A program made the position numbers and the translations under genes. The notes beneath the pieces are model-generated. The model saw only the letters and a program-made list of their open reading frames with translations, did not search any database and had not been told where the DNA came from. DNA of 64,000 nucleotides, from NCBI RefSeq assembly GCF_009176305.1, contig NZ_BLAJ01000002.1, positions 62,001 to 126,000 of the forward strand, in the 5' to 3' direction. This document shows positions 7,478 to 16,416 of the stretch, piece after piece; position 1 is the stretch's first letter, and the number at the start of each line of letters is the position of its first letter. The DNA is from Martinezella dioscoreae (GTDB lineage: Bacteria; Pseudomonadota; Alphaproteobacteria; Rhizobiales; Rhizobiaceae).

Positions 7478-9130
7478 TCAGGGCTTCAGCTGAAACCAGA
7501 AGTAACCGTAGGGCTGAAACATGATCGGATAACGATGCTTGCCCACAGCCGGAAATACCGTCTTCCCAAACAGCTCCCTGGGACGACTGCCCGAATATTG
7601 ATGTAAATCGAGCATGGCGGCCTGAGCGATATTTGACAGGTTCGCAACGCAAAGAATGCATTCGCCTTTATATTCTCTGACATATGCGATGACGGCCGGG
7701 TTTTCCGTGCTCACAAAGCAAATCGCGCCCCTTGCGAAGGCTTGATGCGCCGATCGGATTGCCAGGATGCGACGAACCCAGTTCAGAAGCGAATGCGGGT
7801 CCTTCTCCTGTGCGGCGACATTGATCACCTGGAAGCCGAAACGGGGATTATCGAGGAGCGGCAGTGCGAGGGTCTTTGGATCGCCGCCCGAAAATCCGGC
7901 ATTTTTGCCGCTGGACCATTGCATCGGTGTGCGAACACCATCTCTATCTCCCAAATCGACATTGTCGCCCATGCCGATCTCATCGCCATAGTAAAGCACA
8001 GGGCTACCGGGTAAAGAGAACAACAACATGTGGAGAAGCTCGACGCGACGCCGATCCTGATCCATGAGCGGCGACAAGCGACGCCGGATGCCGAGATTCA
8101 ATCGGGCGCGTTCGTCGGAAGCATAGGTGTCCCAAAGAAAATTGCGCTCGGCCTCGGTGACCATTTCCAAGGTCAGCTCGTCATGGTTTCTGAGGAAAAT
8201 GGCCCACTGGCATTCCTCAGGGATGCCATCGGTCTGCTGCACCATGGTGATGATCGGCTGGGAATTTCCCATTGCAACCGCGGTGAATATTCGCGGCATC
8301 AGCGGGAAGTGGAAGGCCATGTGGCATTCGTCCCCTGTTCCGAAATAGTCCCGTGCCTGATCCGGCCATTGATTTGCTTCTGCAAGGAGTATGACGCCGG
8401 GATAGCTTGCCTCGAGCGTCTTTCTGATGTGCTTGAGCAGCCTGTGCGTTTCAGGCAGATTCTCGTTATTGGTGTTTTCTCGCTCAACAAGATACGGAAC
8501 GGCATCAAGGCGAAAGCCGTCCACGCCGAGATCGAGCCAGAAGCGCATGATATCCAAAACCGCTTCGATGACGGCAGGATTGTGATAGTTCAGATCCGGC
8601 TGATGGGAGTAGAAGCGATGCCAGAAATAGGCGTTGGCAACCGGGTCCCAGGTCCAATTGGATCTCTCGCTATCGACGAAAATGATGCGTGTTTCCGCAA
8701 ACTTGTCGTCCGTTTCCGACCAGACGTAGAAATCCCGTTCCGGAGACCCGGCCGGCGCGTTTCGGGCACGCTGAAACCAGGGATGCTGATCGGAGGTATG
8801 GTTGAGAACCAGCTCCGTAATGACATGCATGTTGCGGGCATGGGCCGCCTCCACGAACCTTCTGAAATCGTCGAGCGTGCCGAATTCCGGGCTGATGCTT
8901 TCATAATCGAGCACGTCATAGCCGTCGTCACGGCGGGGAGATGGATAAAACGGCAAAAGCCAGATCGTGTTGACACCTAACGATGCCAGGTAATCCAGTT
9001 TGCGCGTCAATCCGGCGAAATCGCCAAATCCATCTCCATTGGCGTCGAAGAACGACTTCACATGGAGTTGGTAGATGACAGCATCCTTATGCCAGGATGC
9101 ATAGCGAAGCTCGCGTTCGGTTTCGCTCAA
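7478..9130 (-). CDS. treS: GH13 trehalose synthase / alpha-glucosidase-like enzyme
   Basis: The 550-residue product starts with WHKDAVIYQLHVKSFFDANG, characteristic of trehalose synthase (maltose alpha-D-glucosyltransferase, GH13 subfamily 16), which interconverts maltose and trehalose. The catalytic set is visible: Asp nucleophile in GVDGFRLDAVPYL, acid/base Glu in ILLAEANQW, and the third Asp in FLRNHDELT. No maltokinase domain is fused. I chose the TTG at 9130 because GAGGGAG lies eight bases upstream and homology starts a few residues later; the frame remains open far upstream, but that part resembles nothing. It borders the stress island, and trehalose metabolism fits osmotic or desiccation stress, though I find no EcfG-type motif directly before it. 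Confidence 0.82.
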   Translation of the reverse strand: MSETERELRYASWHKDAVIYQLHVKSFFDANGDGFGDFAGLTRKLDYLASLGVNTIWLLPFYPSPRRDDGYDVLDYESISPEFGTLDDFRRFVEAAHARNMHVITELVLNHTSDQHPWFQRARNAPAGSPERDFYVWSETDDKFAETRIIFVDSERSNWTWDPVANAYFWHRFYSHQPDLNYHNPAVIEAVLDIMRFWLDLGVDGFRLDAVPYLVERENTNNENLPETHRLLKHIRKTLEASYPGVILLAEANQWPDQARDYFGTGDECHMAFHFPLMPRIFTAVAMGNSQPIITMVQQTDGIPEECQWAIFLRNHDELTLEMVTEAERNFLWDTYASDERARLNLGIRRRLSPLMDQDRRRVELLHMLLFSLPGSPVLYYGDEIGMGDNVDLGDRDGVRTPMQWSSGKNAGFSGGDPKTLALPLLDNPRFGFQVINVAAQEKDPHSLLNWVRRILAIRSAHQAFARGAICFVSTENPAVIAYVREYKGECILCVANLSNIAQAAMLDLHQYSGSRPRELFGKTVFPAVGKHRYPIMFQPYGYFWFQLKP

Positions 9131-9266
9131 TCGGCAGCTCCCTCGGCAACCATAGTTTCGGTCAGGCGCGACAGGTTCTGGCCACAAAACTAATACTGCC
9201 TGTTGTCTCTTCAAGATTGCCCGGGGGAAATCTACGAGCCCGAAGCCAATGTTGGCCCCGTGACGG

Positions 9267-9291
9267 GGAACATGACGGCAGCTCGCTTGTT
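9267..9291 (+). promoter_or_regulatory. EcfG/RpoE2-type promoter element for the DUF3175 gene
   Basis: GGAAC at 9267-9271, 17 bases, then GTT at 9289-9291. The pattern matches the general stress sigma factor (EcfG, RpoE2) consensus of alphaproteobacteria. It lies about 75 bases before the gene start. Confidence 0.6.
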
Positions 9292-9365
9292 CGGATTCCA
9301 GCGCCGGCAAGCTCAGCCTTTCAGGGTTGCTGACGGCACCGCGAATTTCAACGAGGAGTGCAGCA

Positions 9366-9653
9366 ATGCCCAAAGGTAAATCGAAGAAATGGTCACAGCA
9401 CGTCAATGAGACCAGTGATGCCATGGACCTGAAGAAAGGCGTATTCAACGAGCGCAGCGCCAAGAAAATTGCCGATTCACTCAAAGAATCCGCCGAAAAC
9501 AGCGACCGCCGCAAATCCAGTCCGTTTCGATCCGCCATGTCGATGTTGAACTTCTATATCAATCGGGCGGGCGATCAGCTTTCGAAATCCCGGCGCGCAA
9601 CGCTGGAGAAGGCAAAAACCGAACTCCGCAAGGATTTTGGCCGCGATCCCTGA
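9366..9653 (+). CDS. DUF3175 family protein
   Basis: A 95-residue basic, soluble protein matching DUF3175: KKWSQHVNETSDAMDLKKGV, then ADSLKESAE, SAMSMLNFYINRAG and LEKAKTELRKDFGR. The family's function is unknown; it is common in rhizobia and other soil bacteria. The ATG at 9366 was chosen because GAGGAG lies just upstream and the family's N-terminal lysine-rich start follows. The EcfG-type promoter upstream suggests expression in general stress (inference). Confidence 0.85.
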   Translation: MPKGKSKKWSQHVNETSDAMDLKKGVFNERSAKKIADSLKESAENSDRRKSSPFRSAMSMLNFYINRAGDQLSKSRRATLEKAKTELRKDFGRDP

Positions 9654-9740
9654 GGAGCTGGGTTCAGAGCTAAAGTCATCAGAACCATGATCGCTCCCCT
9701 CGATTGGATCACGCCCCTCAAGCATCGAAGGAGGCATCCC

Positions 9741-10160
9741 CTACTTTCGGCTCGCCATTTCGAGCAGGGTGTCTAAGCCGCGCTGATATTTTGCGGCGTC
9801 CTTGCCTATCTGCTCGCTTTGCCAAAGATTGTCCTCAAGGTCGGCCCGCTTGACGGGCAAAGCCAGCACATTCGCTGCCGCACGATGGATGAATTGCTCG
9901 TCCGGCTCGCCCGGCCGCCGCGTTAAGGCATCGACGGCAGATAGAATCCTTGTCGGGAAGCCCTCTTCCTGCAGACGATCGAGCGTCCATCCTCTTCCCT
10001 TTTCGACGACATCATGAAGATAGGCGACCGTGCGGGCCTCGTCACCGGAAACCAGCAGTGCGACGCGTTGGCAATGCTCAAAGAAAGGCCGTCCAGTCTT
10101 GTCCGTCTGCCCTTCGTGCGCCTCGAGCGCGATATGGATGGCTTGGTCAAGATGTTTCAC
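9741..10160 (-). CDS. HD-domain protein (RelA/SpoT-hydrolase-like)
   Basis: A protein of about 139 residues with the start of an HD phosphohydrolase domain: AHEGQTDKTGRPFFEHCQRVA followed by AYLHDVVEKG, which supplies the His-Asp metal pair, and later RADLEDNLW. The fold is that of the hydrolase half of RelA/SpoT-like proteins, but the protein is short and its substrate is unknown. I chose the GTG at 10160, with GGAAAG about eight bases upstream. An ATG at 10256 is an alternative and would fit the EcfG-type promoter at 10296-10320 better. Confidence 0.7.
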   Translation of the reverse strand: MKHLDQAIHIALEAHEGQTDKTGRPFFEHCQRVALLVSGDEARTVAYLHDVVEKGRGWTLDRLQEEGFPTRILSAVDALTRRPGEPDEQFIHRAAANVLALPVKRADLEDNLWQSEQIGKDAAKYQRGLDTLLEMASRK

Positions 10161-10295
10161 GGTAAAAGCTTTCCGGGTCGTTGATATCGCTTGCTGGCGG
10201 ATATGTCGCGAAATCGTATGTTTGCAGCCGTTTGGATGGCGCGCGATTGACGACATAATCGGCGCCGCCTCGTCTGAAAGACAGATCAGCCAGAG

Positions 10296-10320
10296 AACCC
10301 CCTTGACCGCGGATAGTTCC
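10296..10320 (-). promoter_or_regulatory. EcfG/RpoE2-type promoter element for the HD gene
   Basis: Reading on the minus strand: GGAAC at 10320-10316, 17 bases, GTT at 10298-10296. It gives a leader of about 130 bases to the GTG start or about 35 bases to the alternative ATG at 10256. Confidence 0.5.
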
Positions 10321-10438
10321 TCCCTCCGCAATAGAAAAACATCGAGTAAGCTCGATTGGCCTATCGGATTTGCGATTCTGCCATGCTGACGCCGGATTTT
10401 TCTGGTGTGTGTCGGCGCCGGGTTTAGAAGGGCACATC

Positions 10439-10966
10439 ATGGAATTCCTCAATTGTTACATTGATCGACCGCTGCTGCGCGGCGGATCGGCAGTCATGCA
10501 GCTATGGCACAGACAGACAGGCCATTCTCCGCAGAAGCTCTTCCCTTTGTGGAACCTCATCGTCATACTTGCCCTTCTGTCGGCATGCGGCCTGTTTTTA
10601 AACGGCCCTATCTACGTTTTCGGGCTCGGCACGCTCTTGATGCTTTCGCTTCCGTCACTGCGGCTGTTGGCCCTGGGCCGGGTGGGACGGATTTACGATA
10701 TGCGGTCCTATCGGGCGCTCGCGGCGACAGCCACGCGCAAGCGTGAAACAGAATGGGCGGTACGCCTGACCGTTTTGTTCACCGCCGTAATCTTCCCCCT
10801 CTGTGTCTCTGCCGGTGATGAGGCCGCAAGCTCATTCCTGCTTGGCGCCAGCCTTTGGTTTGTGCTGACGGCACCGGCAAAGATGTATCTGGACGCCGCC
10901 GAGCCGCCGCCACCTGGCAACGGCGGCGAGCAGGCCTGGTCGAGACAGGCAACCGCTGCAGTGTGA
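10439..10966 (+). CDS. Hypothetical inner-membrane protein
   Basis: A 175-residue protein I do not recognise. Two hydrophobic stretches lie around residues 38-80 ([18 protein letters not shown] and [15 protein letters not shown]) and two more around 115-150 ([17 protein letters not shown] and [17 protein letters not shown]), so four membrane segments are likely. The C-terminal tail is hydrophilic and Pro/Gly rich. The ATG at 10439 follows AGAAGGG. It sits inside the stress island, divergent from the HD gene, but I did not find an EcfG-type motif before it. Confidence 0.65.
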   Translation: MEFLNCYIDRPLLRGGSAVMQLWHRQTGHSPQKLFPLWNLIVILALLSACGLFLNGPIYVFGLGTLLMLSLPSLRLLALGRVGRIYDMRSYRALAATATRKRETEWAVRLTVLFTAVIFPLCVSAGDEAASSFLLGASLWFVLTAPAKMYLDAAEPPPPGNGGEQAWSRQATAAV

Positions 10967-10984
10967 CGCTTCCCAGCATCCACA

Positions 10985-11009
10985 GGAACAAACCACTCAC
11001 AATTCCGTT
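10985..11009 (+). promoter_or_regulatory. EcfG/RpoE2-type promoter for the DUF1328-DUF4142 pair
   Basis: GGAAC at 10985-10989, 16 bases, then CGTT at 11006-11009: a full match to the EcfG consensus including the C of the -10. Transcription would start about 20 bases before the DUF1328 start codon. Confidence 0.7.
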
Positions 11010-11037
11010 CTCCTTGCAGCAACCAATGGAGAGCGAA

Positions 11038-11199
11038 ATGCTTTATTATGCACTGATATTTCTCGTCGTAGCTTTGATTGCAGGTGCGCTCGGCTTCGGT
11101 GGCATAGCAGGCGCATCTGCGTCCATCGCACAGGTCCTGTTCTTTATCTTCCTCATCTTCTTCGTGGTGTCGCTGATCATGAATGTGATGAGACGCTGA
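11038..11199 (+). CDS. DUF1328 small membrane protein (YtjA family)
   Basis: A 53-residue, almost wholly hydrophobic protein with the DUF1328 signature: two membrane helices around a glycine-rich [10 protein letters not shown] turn, ending [11 protein letters not shown]. Proteins of this family are small stress-associated membrane proteins without known activity. The next gene follows after 23 bases and is probably cotranscribed. An EcfG-type promoter lies just upstream. Confidence 0.85.
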   Translation: MLYYALIFLVVALIAGALGFGGIAGASASIAQVLFFIFLIFFVVSLIMNVMRR

Positions 11200-11222
11200 G
11201 GAGAAAGGCGAAGGAGAATGTC

Positions 11223-11750
11223 ATGAAGCGCTCAATCATTACCGCAGGGATCCTGCTCCTTGCCACCGGCGCCTTCGCCCAGTCGGCTGCCGAAAAGACC
11301 GGAGTCAATTCGCTCGTAGGCGCCGCACCGGCGGCGCAGGATTTCGTCAATGAAGCTGCGAGCAGCGACATGTTCGAAATCGAAGCCAGTAAGCTTGCTC
11401 TGCAGCGGGGCGATGATCAGACGAAGGCTTTTGCGCAGCAAATGGTCGATGATCATCAGAAGACGACGATGCAGTTGAAAGATCTGATAACGAGCGGCAA
11501 GGCGAAGGCGACGCTTCCCAGCGATATGACGTCCAATCAGAAAAAGATGCTGACCAGGCTCCAAAAGCTGCAAGGAAGAGAATTCATTCAGCGCTACGAT
11601 TCCGACCAACGTTCAGCTCACGCCAAAGCCGTCGATCTTTTCAAACGATATGGCGAAAAGGGAGACAGTGCTGCTTTGAAAGCATGGGCCGCGAATACGA
11701 CACCTACGCTCGAACATCATCTGCAGATGGCCAAGCAATTGGGAAAATAG
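11223..11750 (+). CDS. DUF4142 periplasmic protein
   Basis: A 175-residue exported protein. Residues 1-20 are a signal peptide (MKRSIITAGILLLATGAFAQ). The rest is the helical DUF4142 domain (DFVNEAASSDMFEIEASKLA, then FAQQMVDDHQKTT and a C-terminal HHLQMAKQL). The fold resembles ferritin-like or PDB-DUF305 helical bundles, and no enzymatic role is established. GGAG stands six bases before the ATG. It probably shares the stress promoter of the preceding DUF1328 gene. Confidence 0.87.
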   Translation: MKRSIITAGILLLATGAFAQSAAEKTGVNSLVGAAPAAQDFVNEAASSDMFEIEASKLALQRGDDQTKAFAQQMVDDHQKTTMQLKDLITSGKAKATLPSDMTSNQKKMLTRLQKLQGREFIQRYDSDQRSAHAKAVDLFKRYGEKGDSAALKAWAANTTPTLEHHLQMAKQLGK

Positions 11751-11842
11751 GTCCCGAGGCGCCAGGCTCGCAACGTCGCGCATGACGTCAATCCAATATC
11801 GGGAAGCACGCCGGTCAGCGCAGCGACGAAATCCGAAACTGC

Positions 11843-11867
11843 GGAACAATGCCGTTTCGGCATCGTT
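11843..11867 (+). promoter_or_regulatory. EcfG/RpoE2-type promoter for ku-ligD
   Basis: GGAAC at 11843-11847, 16 bases, CGTT at 11864-11867: a full consensus match, 30 bases before the ku start codon. It puts the end-joining genes under general stress control (inference). Confidence 0.7.
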
Positions 11868-11896
11868 GAATATCATCGTGAAAATGGAGCATCCCC

Positions 11897-12784
11897 ATGA
11901 GCCCGCGTGCGCAATGGAAAGGATATCTCAAATTCGGGGAGGTCAGCTGCCCGGTCGCGCTCTATACGGCAGTTTCCACCTCGGAACGGATTTCCTTTCA
12001 CACGCTGAACCGGGCGACCGGCAACCGGGTCAGGCGCGAATTCATCGATAGTGCGAGCGGAAAGCCGGTGCCGCGCGAGGATCAGGTCAAGGGTTACGAA
12101 CTCAACAAGGACGATTACGTCATCCTTGAGCCCGAGGAAGTCGCCGCGGCGGTGCCGGAAAGCGATAAGGTCCTGCATGTACAAGCCTTTCTGGCATGCG
12201 ATGAAATCGATGATGTCTATTTCGACCGGCCCTATTATCTGGCCCCTTCCGCTCCGGCGAGCGCAGAAGCGTTCGCGCTGATCCGCGAAGGGATGCGCAA
12301 GAAGCAGGTTGCCGCCATTGCCCGCACCGTTCTGTTTCGCCGCCTTCGGACAATGATGATCCGCGCCCATGGCGCGGGGCTGATCGCTACGACATTGAAT
12401 TTCGATTATGAAGTTCGCTCGGCACAGGAAGCTTTCGAGGACGTGCCCGATATGAAGATCAAGGGCGAAATGCTCGATCTCGCCAGACATATCATCGCCA
12501 CCAAGAAAGGCAGTTTCGATGCCAGTGAATTCGATGACCGCTATGAGGCCGCGCTCGCTGAATTGGTAAAAGCCAAGATCGAAGGCAAAAAGATCCCGCA
12601 ACGCAAGCCGGCGAAAGTCGCCAAGGTTACCGATCTTATGGAGGCTCTGCGCCAGAGCGCCGGCATGGCTGGCCAAGGCAAGACAGGCGCCCAACATCCC
12701 GCCAAGAAATCGCGTGCGGCATCCGGCAAGGCAGCAAAATCGCGTGCCGCCGCCTCCTCGCGGACACAACGCAAGGCGAGCTGA
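11897..12784 (+). CDS. ku: Ku DNA end-binding protein (first copy)
   Basis: A 295-residue bacterial Ku. It forms a homodimeric ring on double-strand ends and recruits LigD for non-homologous end joining. The family start is clear (WKGYLKFGEVSCPVALYTA, then ISFHTLNRATGNRVRREF, and VKGYELNKDDYVILEPEE). The core ends near residue 255 and is followed by a basic Lys/Ala-rich tail (about 255-295) of the kind that contacts DNA and LigD. GGAG lies seven bases before the ATG. ligD begins three bases after the stop, so the two form an operon. A canonical EcfG-type promoter precedes it. Confidence 0.95.
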   Translation: MSPRAQWKGYLKFGEVSCPVALYTAVSTSERISFHTLNRATGNRVRREFIDSASGKPVPREDQVKGYELNKDDYVILEPEEVAAAVPESDKVLHVQAFLACDEIDDVYFDRPYYLAPSAPASAEAFALIREGMRKKQVAAIARTVLFRRLRTMMIRAHGAGLIATTLNFDYEVRSAQEAFEDVPDMKIKGEMLDLARHIIATKKGSFDASEFDDRYEAALAELVKAKIEGKKIPQRKPAKVAKVTDLMEALRQSAGMAGQGKTGAQHPAKKSRAASGKAAKSRAAASSRTQRKAS

Positions 12785-12786
12785 TC

Positions 12787-15387
12787 ATGGCGTTGGAGAT
12801 CTATAACCGCAAACGCGATTTCACCAGAACATCGGAACCAAAGGGCCGCGCGAGCAGGAACAAGGCCGCATCAGCCGGCAACAGCTTCGTCATCCAGAAG
12901 CACGATGCGCGCCGGCTCCACTATGATTTTCGCCTCGAATTGGACGGCGTGCTGAAGAGCTGGGCGGTGACCAGGGGGCCAAGTCTGGTGGCCGGCGAGA
13001 AGCGGCTCGCGGTACAGACCGAAGATCATCCCCTGGAATATGGCGGCTTCGAAGGCACGATTCCGAGGGGCGAATATGGCGGTGGCACCGTCATCGTCTG
13101 GGACAAAGGTACGTGGACGCCGCTTGGCGACCCCCACAAGGGACTGGCAAAAGGACATCTCGAATTCGAGCTTCACGGAAAAAAACTCGGCGGCCGGTGG
13201 CATCTGATCCGCATGGCCGGAAATCCGCGTGAGAAGCGGGAAAATTGGCTGTTGATTAAAGGCGAGGACGATGCGGCCCGCCCGGAGGGTGCGCCCGATA
13301 TCCTCGAAGAGCAGCCGGAATCGGCAAAGACGGGACGGGTCATCGATGAGGTTGCAGGCGAAAAGCCGGGCTGGTCGTCCAAAACGGGCAAGATTGATCG
13401 CAGGATAGCCCGAGCCAAGGATGAGAGCTTCAACGACAAGGGCAAGAATAAAAAGAAGCCGAGCAAAGCTGCGCCCGAGCGGGAAGCCGATGCGAAGCCC
13501 ATTGAGCCATCCGCTTTAAAGGACGCCAGAAAGGCTGCCCTGCCGGCATTTGTCGAACCCGCCCTGGCGACACTGGTATCCAAGCCTCCCACGGGCAAGC
13601 GCTGGCTTCACGAGATCAAATTCGACGGCTATCGGCTGGAGGTTCGCATCGAGGCAGGCCGCGTCAAGCTGCTGACGCGCAGCGGCCTCGACTGGACCCA
13701 GAAATTCGGCAAGGAGATCATCAGCGCCCTCAAGGATCTCCCCGTCGGCACAGCCATCATCGATGGCGAACTGGTCGTCGAGCCGGCTGCCGGCGCCTCA
13801 GACTTCTCCGCCCTGCAGGCCGACCTCAGCGAAGGGCGCAGCGACCGTTTCGTCTTCTACGCATTCGATCTGATCTACCTCGATGGCTATGATCTAACTG
13901 CCTGCCCCTTGGTCAGCCGCAAGGACTTGCTGCAGAAGATCATTTCGTCCGAAACCGGGATCCTCCGCTTCAGCAGCCATTTTGACGAGAATGGCGATCT
14001 GCTGTTGAACCATGCCTGCCGGTTGAGCCTGGAAGGGATCGTCTCCAAGATCGCCAGCGATTCCTATCGCTCCGGCCGCGGCAAGACCTGGGTCAAATCG
14101 AAATGTTCGTCACGACAGGAATTCGTCATCGGCGGCTGGGTGCCTTCGACGACATCGAGAAACGCGATCGGCTCGCTGGTTCTCGGCGTCTACGAGCATG
14201 GCAAGCTGCAGCATGTCGGCCGCGTCGGAACCGGGTACACACACACAGTCGCCAAGCAGCTCTTCAAAAGGCTTACCCGCCTGAAGGCAGAGGAAAGTCC
14301 TTTCGCATCCAGGCTGACGGCAGAAGAACATCGCGGTGTCCGCTTCATACGGCCCGAACTGGTCGCGGAAGTCGAATTCCGTGCGTGGACGGCCGACGGC
14401 CATCTGCGTCATGCGTCCTTCCGTGGCTTAAGAGAAGACAAGAATCCACTCGACATCGTTCGCGAAACACCGAAATCAGCCGCCAAGACCTCGACTGAAA
14501 GGCCGTCGCGAACCAGCATCTCCCTGACCCATGGCGATCGTCTCTATTGGCCGGACGAGGGCGTTACAAAAGCCGGACTTGCAGATTACTACACGGAGGT
14601 CTGGCGTTACATGGGACCTTTTGTCGTCGGCCGACCGCTTGCGCTCGTGCGCTGCCCGAACGGGATCGGCGGCCAGCATTTCTTCCAGAAGCACGCCTGG
14701 AAGGGCATGAACCGGAACATCGCATTGGCGAAGGATCCGCAAGGTGAGGAGCCATATGTGAACATCAACGACCTGAGCGGCCTGATCGGCCTCGTACAGG
14801 CCGCTGTCCTGGAGATCCATCCCTGGGGATCGATGGTCGGCAATTGGGAAAAGCCTGACATGATCATCATGGATCTCGATCCTGGTCCGAATGTCGCATG
14901 GACAGAGATCATCGCCGCCGCGGAAGAGACCGGCGAACGGCTGAAACGGGCGGGTCTCGTTCCCTTCGTCAAGACATCCGGCGGCAAAGGGCTGCACATC
15001 GTCTGCCCGCTGGTCGCCAAAGCCGAATGGCCTGCCGTGAAAGCCTTTACCAAGGACATCGCCGACGCGATGGCCGCTGATAGCCCCGGCCGCTATGTTT
15101 CCACCATCACCAAATCGAAACGCCGGGGCAAGATCCTGGTCGACTATTTGCGAAACCAACGCGGCTCGACTGCAGTTGCGCCCTATTCGACCCGCGCTCG
15201 TCCGGGAGCCGCCGTCTCCATGCCCTTGTCCTGGGAGGAATTGAGCCCCGCCATCGGCCCCGACTATTTCACCGTGCTCAACGTGCCGACACGGCTTGCC
15301 GCGCTTCGCTCGGATCCCTGGGCCGAGTTCAGAAAAGCCGCAGAACCATTGCATCTGCCCGACGCGAAGCGCAAGCGCGGCTCATGA
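12787..15387 (+). CDS. ligD: Multifunctional ATP-dependent DNA ligase D (PE-LIG-POL)
   Basis: The 866-residue enzyme has all three NHEJ activities. The N-terminal 3'-phosphoesterase covers about 30-175 (HDARRLHYDFRLELDG, GEYGGGTVIVWD). A Lys-rich linker follows. The ATP-dependent ligase is at about 255-560, with the nucleotidyl-lysine near residue 277 in EIKFDGYR. The C-terminal primase-polymerase is at about 575-860, with the metal-binding DLDPGP near residue 697. This PE-LIG-POL order is usual for proteobacteria, whereas mycobacteria have POL first. It is cotranscribed with the first ku gene and converges with the second. Confidence 0.96.
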   Translation: MALEIYNRKRDFTRTSEPKGRASRNKAASAGNSFVIQKHDARRLHYDFRLELDGVLKSWAVTRGPSLVAGEKRLAVQTEDHPLEYGGFEGTIPRGEYGGGTVIVWDKGTWTPLGDPHKGLAKGHLEFELHGKKLGGRWHLIRMAGNPREKRENWLLIKGEDDAARPEGAPDILEEQPESAKTGRVIDEVAGEKPGWSSKTGKIDRRIARAKDESFNDKGKNKKKPSKAAPEREADAKPIEPSALKDARKAALPAFVEPALATLVSKPPTGKRWLHEIKFDGYRLEVRIEAGRVKLLTRSGLDWTQKFGKEIISALKDLPVGTAIIDGELVVEPAAGASDFSALQADLSEGRSDRFVFYAFDLIYLDGYDLTACPLVSRKDLLQKIISSETGILRFSSHFDENGDLLLNHACRLSLEGIVSKIASDSYRSGRGKTWVKSKCSSRQEFVIGGWVPSTTSRNAIGSLVLGVYEHGKLQHVGRVGTGYTHTVAKQLFKRLTRLKAEESPFASRLTAEEHRGVRFIRPELVAEVEFRAWTADGHLRHASFRGLREDKNPLDIVRETPKSAAKTSTERPSRTSISLTHGDRLYWPDEGVTKAGLADYYTEVWRYMGPFVVGRPLALVRCPNGIGGQHFFQKHAWKGMNRNIALAKDPQGEEPYVNINDLSGLIGLVQAAVLEIHPWGSMVGNWEKPDMIIMDLDPGPNVAWTEIIAAAEETGERLKRAGLVPFVKTSGGKGLHIVCPLVAKAEWPAVKAFTKDIADAMAADSPGRYVSTITKSKRRGKILVDYLRNQRGSTAVAPYSTRARPGAAVSMPLSWEELSPAIGPDYFTVLNVPTRLAALRSDPWAEFRKAAEPLHLPDAKRKRGS

Positions 15388-15425
15388 CAGGCTCCGTCTT
15401 CCCGGCGGAAACCCCTCGATGCGGA

Positions 15426-16232
15426 TTATCTTTTCTTTGCACCCTTTTCCTGTGAAAGGCTCTTTCGAAGCGCATCCATGATGCTGATGACATTGCCCGC
15501 GGCGGGTGCCTCTTCGGCCTTTGCCCTTGCCGGGCGCTTGCGACCCTTCTTCTTGGCAGCGATGATATCGAGAAGCTTGTCCTGGACGGGATCGGAGACC
15601 ATGCTTGGGTCCCATGATTTCGTTCGCTCGTCTATCAGCTCTCCCACGAGCTTCAGCAGTTTGGTGTCGACCGATTTTGCAGGGATGTCTTCGAAGTAAT
15701 CCCCTTCATCCCGGACCTCATCGCCAAATCGCAACGTCCACAGGACGATCCCTTTGTCTCGCGCTTCCAGCATGACGGCACGCTCACGGCGATACATGAC
15801 GAGCCGGGATATGCCGACCATGCGGCTCGCGGCCATCGCATCCCGAATGACGCAGTAAGCCTCCTCACCAACAGCATCGTTCGGCGTCAGATAATGCGGC
15901 GTATCGAACCAGATCCATTCGATGCTGTCGCGCGGTACGAACATCTCGATATCGATCGTTCTGGTACTTTCCAACGCGACGGCATCGAGCTCTTCGTCCT
16001 CGAGCATGACATAGTCATCCTCGCCGCGCTCATATCCCTTGACCTCATCGTCTTCATCGACCGCTTTGCCCGTGACGGAATCGACATATTGGCTGACGAT
16101 GCGGTTGCCCGTCTTTCTGTTCAGCGTGTGGAAGCGAACCTTCTCGTTAATGGTGGTCGCCGGAGTCATGGCGACCGGACATGTCACGAGCGACAGTTTG
16201 AGATAGCCTTTCCAGAATGATCTTGGCGCCAT
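15426..16232 (-). CDS. ku: Ku DNA end-binding protein (second copy)
   Basis: A second Ku of 268 residues, clearly distinct from the first (MAPRSFWKGYLKLSLVTCPV, KVRFHTLNRKTGNR, VKGYERGEDDYVMLEDEEL). It has a shorter basic tail ending in a KSLSQEKGAKKR-like segment. The ATG at 16232 is chosen because GGAGGA lies just upstream and matches the family N-terminus; the frame continues upstream to 16313 without homology. It is convergent with ligD. An EcfG-type promoter stands about 25 bases before the start. Two Ku proteins may form different rings or act in different growth states (inference). Confidence 0.94.
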   Translation of the reverse strand: MAPRSFWKGYLKLSLVTCPVAMTPATTINEKVRFHTLNRKTGNRIVSQYVDSVTGKAVDEDDEVKGYERGEDDYVMLEDEELDAVALESTRTIDIEMFVPRDSIEWIWFDTPHYLTPNDAVGEEAYCVIRDAMAASRMVGISRLVMYRRERAVMLEARDKGIVLWTLRFGDEVRDEGDYFEDIPAKSVDTKLLKLVGELIDERTKSWDPSMVSDPVQDKLLDIIAAKKKGRKRPARAKAEEAPAAGNVISIMDALRKSLSQEKGAKKR

Positions 16233-16256
16233 GAGTTTTCCTCCACCAGGAAGGGG

Positions 16257-16281
16257 AACGGTCTTCAGCAGGCATGGTTCC
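16257..16281 (-). promoter_or_regulatory. EcfG/RpoE2-type promoter for the second ku gene, readable on both strands
   Basis: On the minus strand: GGAAC at 16281-16277, 16 bases, CGTT at 16260-16257, a full consensus match about 25 bases before the ku start. Because the ends are GGAAC and GTTCC, the plus strand also reads GGAAC (16255-16259)-N17-GTT (16277-16279), pointing towards the DUF892 gene. Confidence 0.7.
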
Positions 16282-16360
16282 CGACCATCCATGCTGTCAA
16301 ATTCCGCACTCAATGCATGCTGCCGATCCTCCGGTATTCGTCAGGACAACAGAAGCGGCG

Positions 16361-16385
16361 GGAACAACGCCAATTCGCCCTAGTT
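16361..16385 (+). promoter_or_regulatory. EcfG/RpoE2-type promoter for the DUF892 gene
   Basis: GGAAC at 16361-16365, 17 bases, GTT at 16383-16385, about 32 bases before the start codon. The spacing is the same as in all the other elements of this island. Confidence 0.6.
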
Positions 16386-16416
16386 TGAGAACGAGCAGCC
16401 AATGGAGGATGCAATC

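Noticed and set aside
9131..9538. N-terminal extension of the trehalose synthase frame up to 9538
   Set aside because: The extra roughly 136 residues show no GH13 similarity and the TTG at 9130 has a good ribosome site; the extension also covers the promoter region of the DUF3175 gene.
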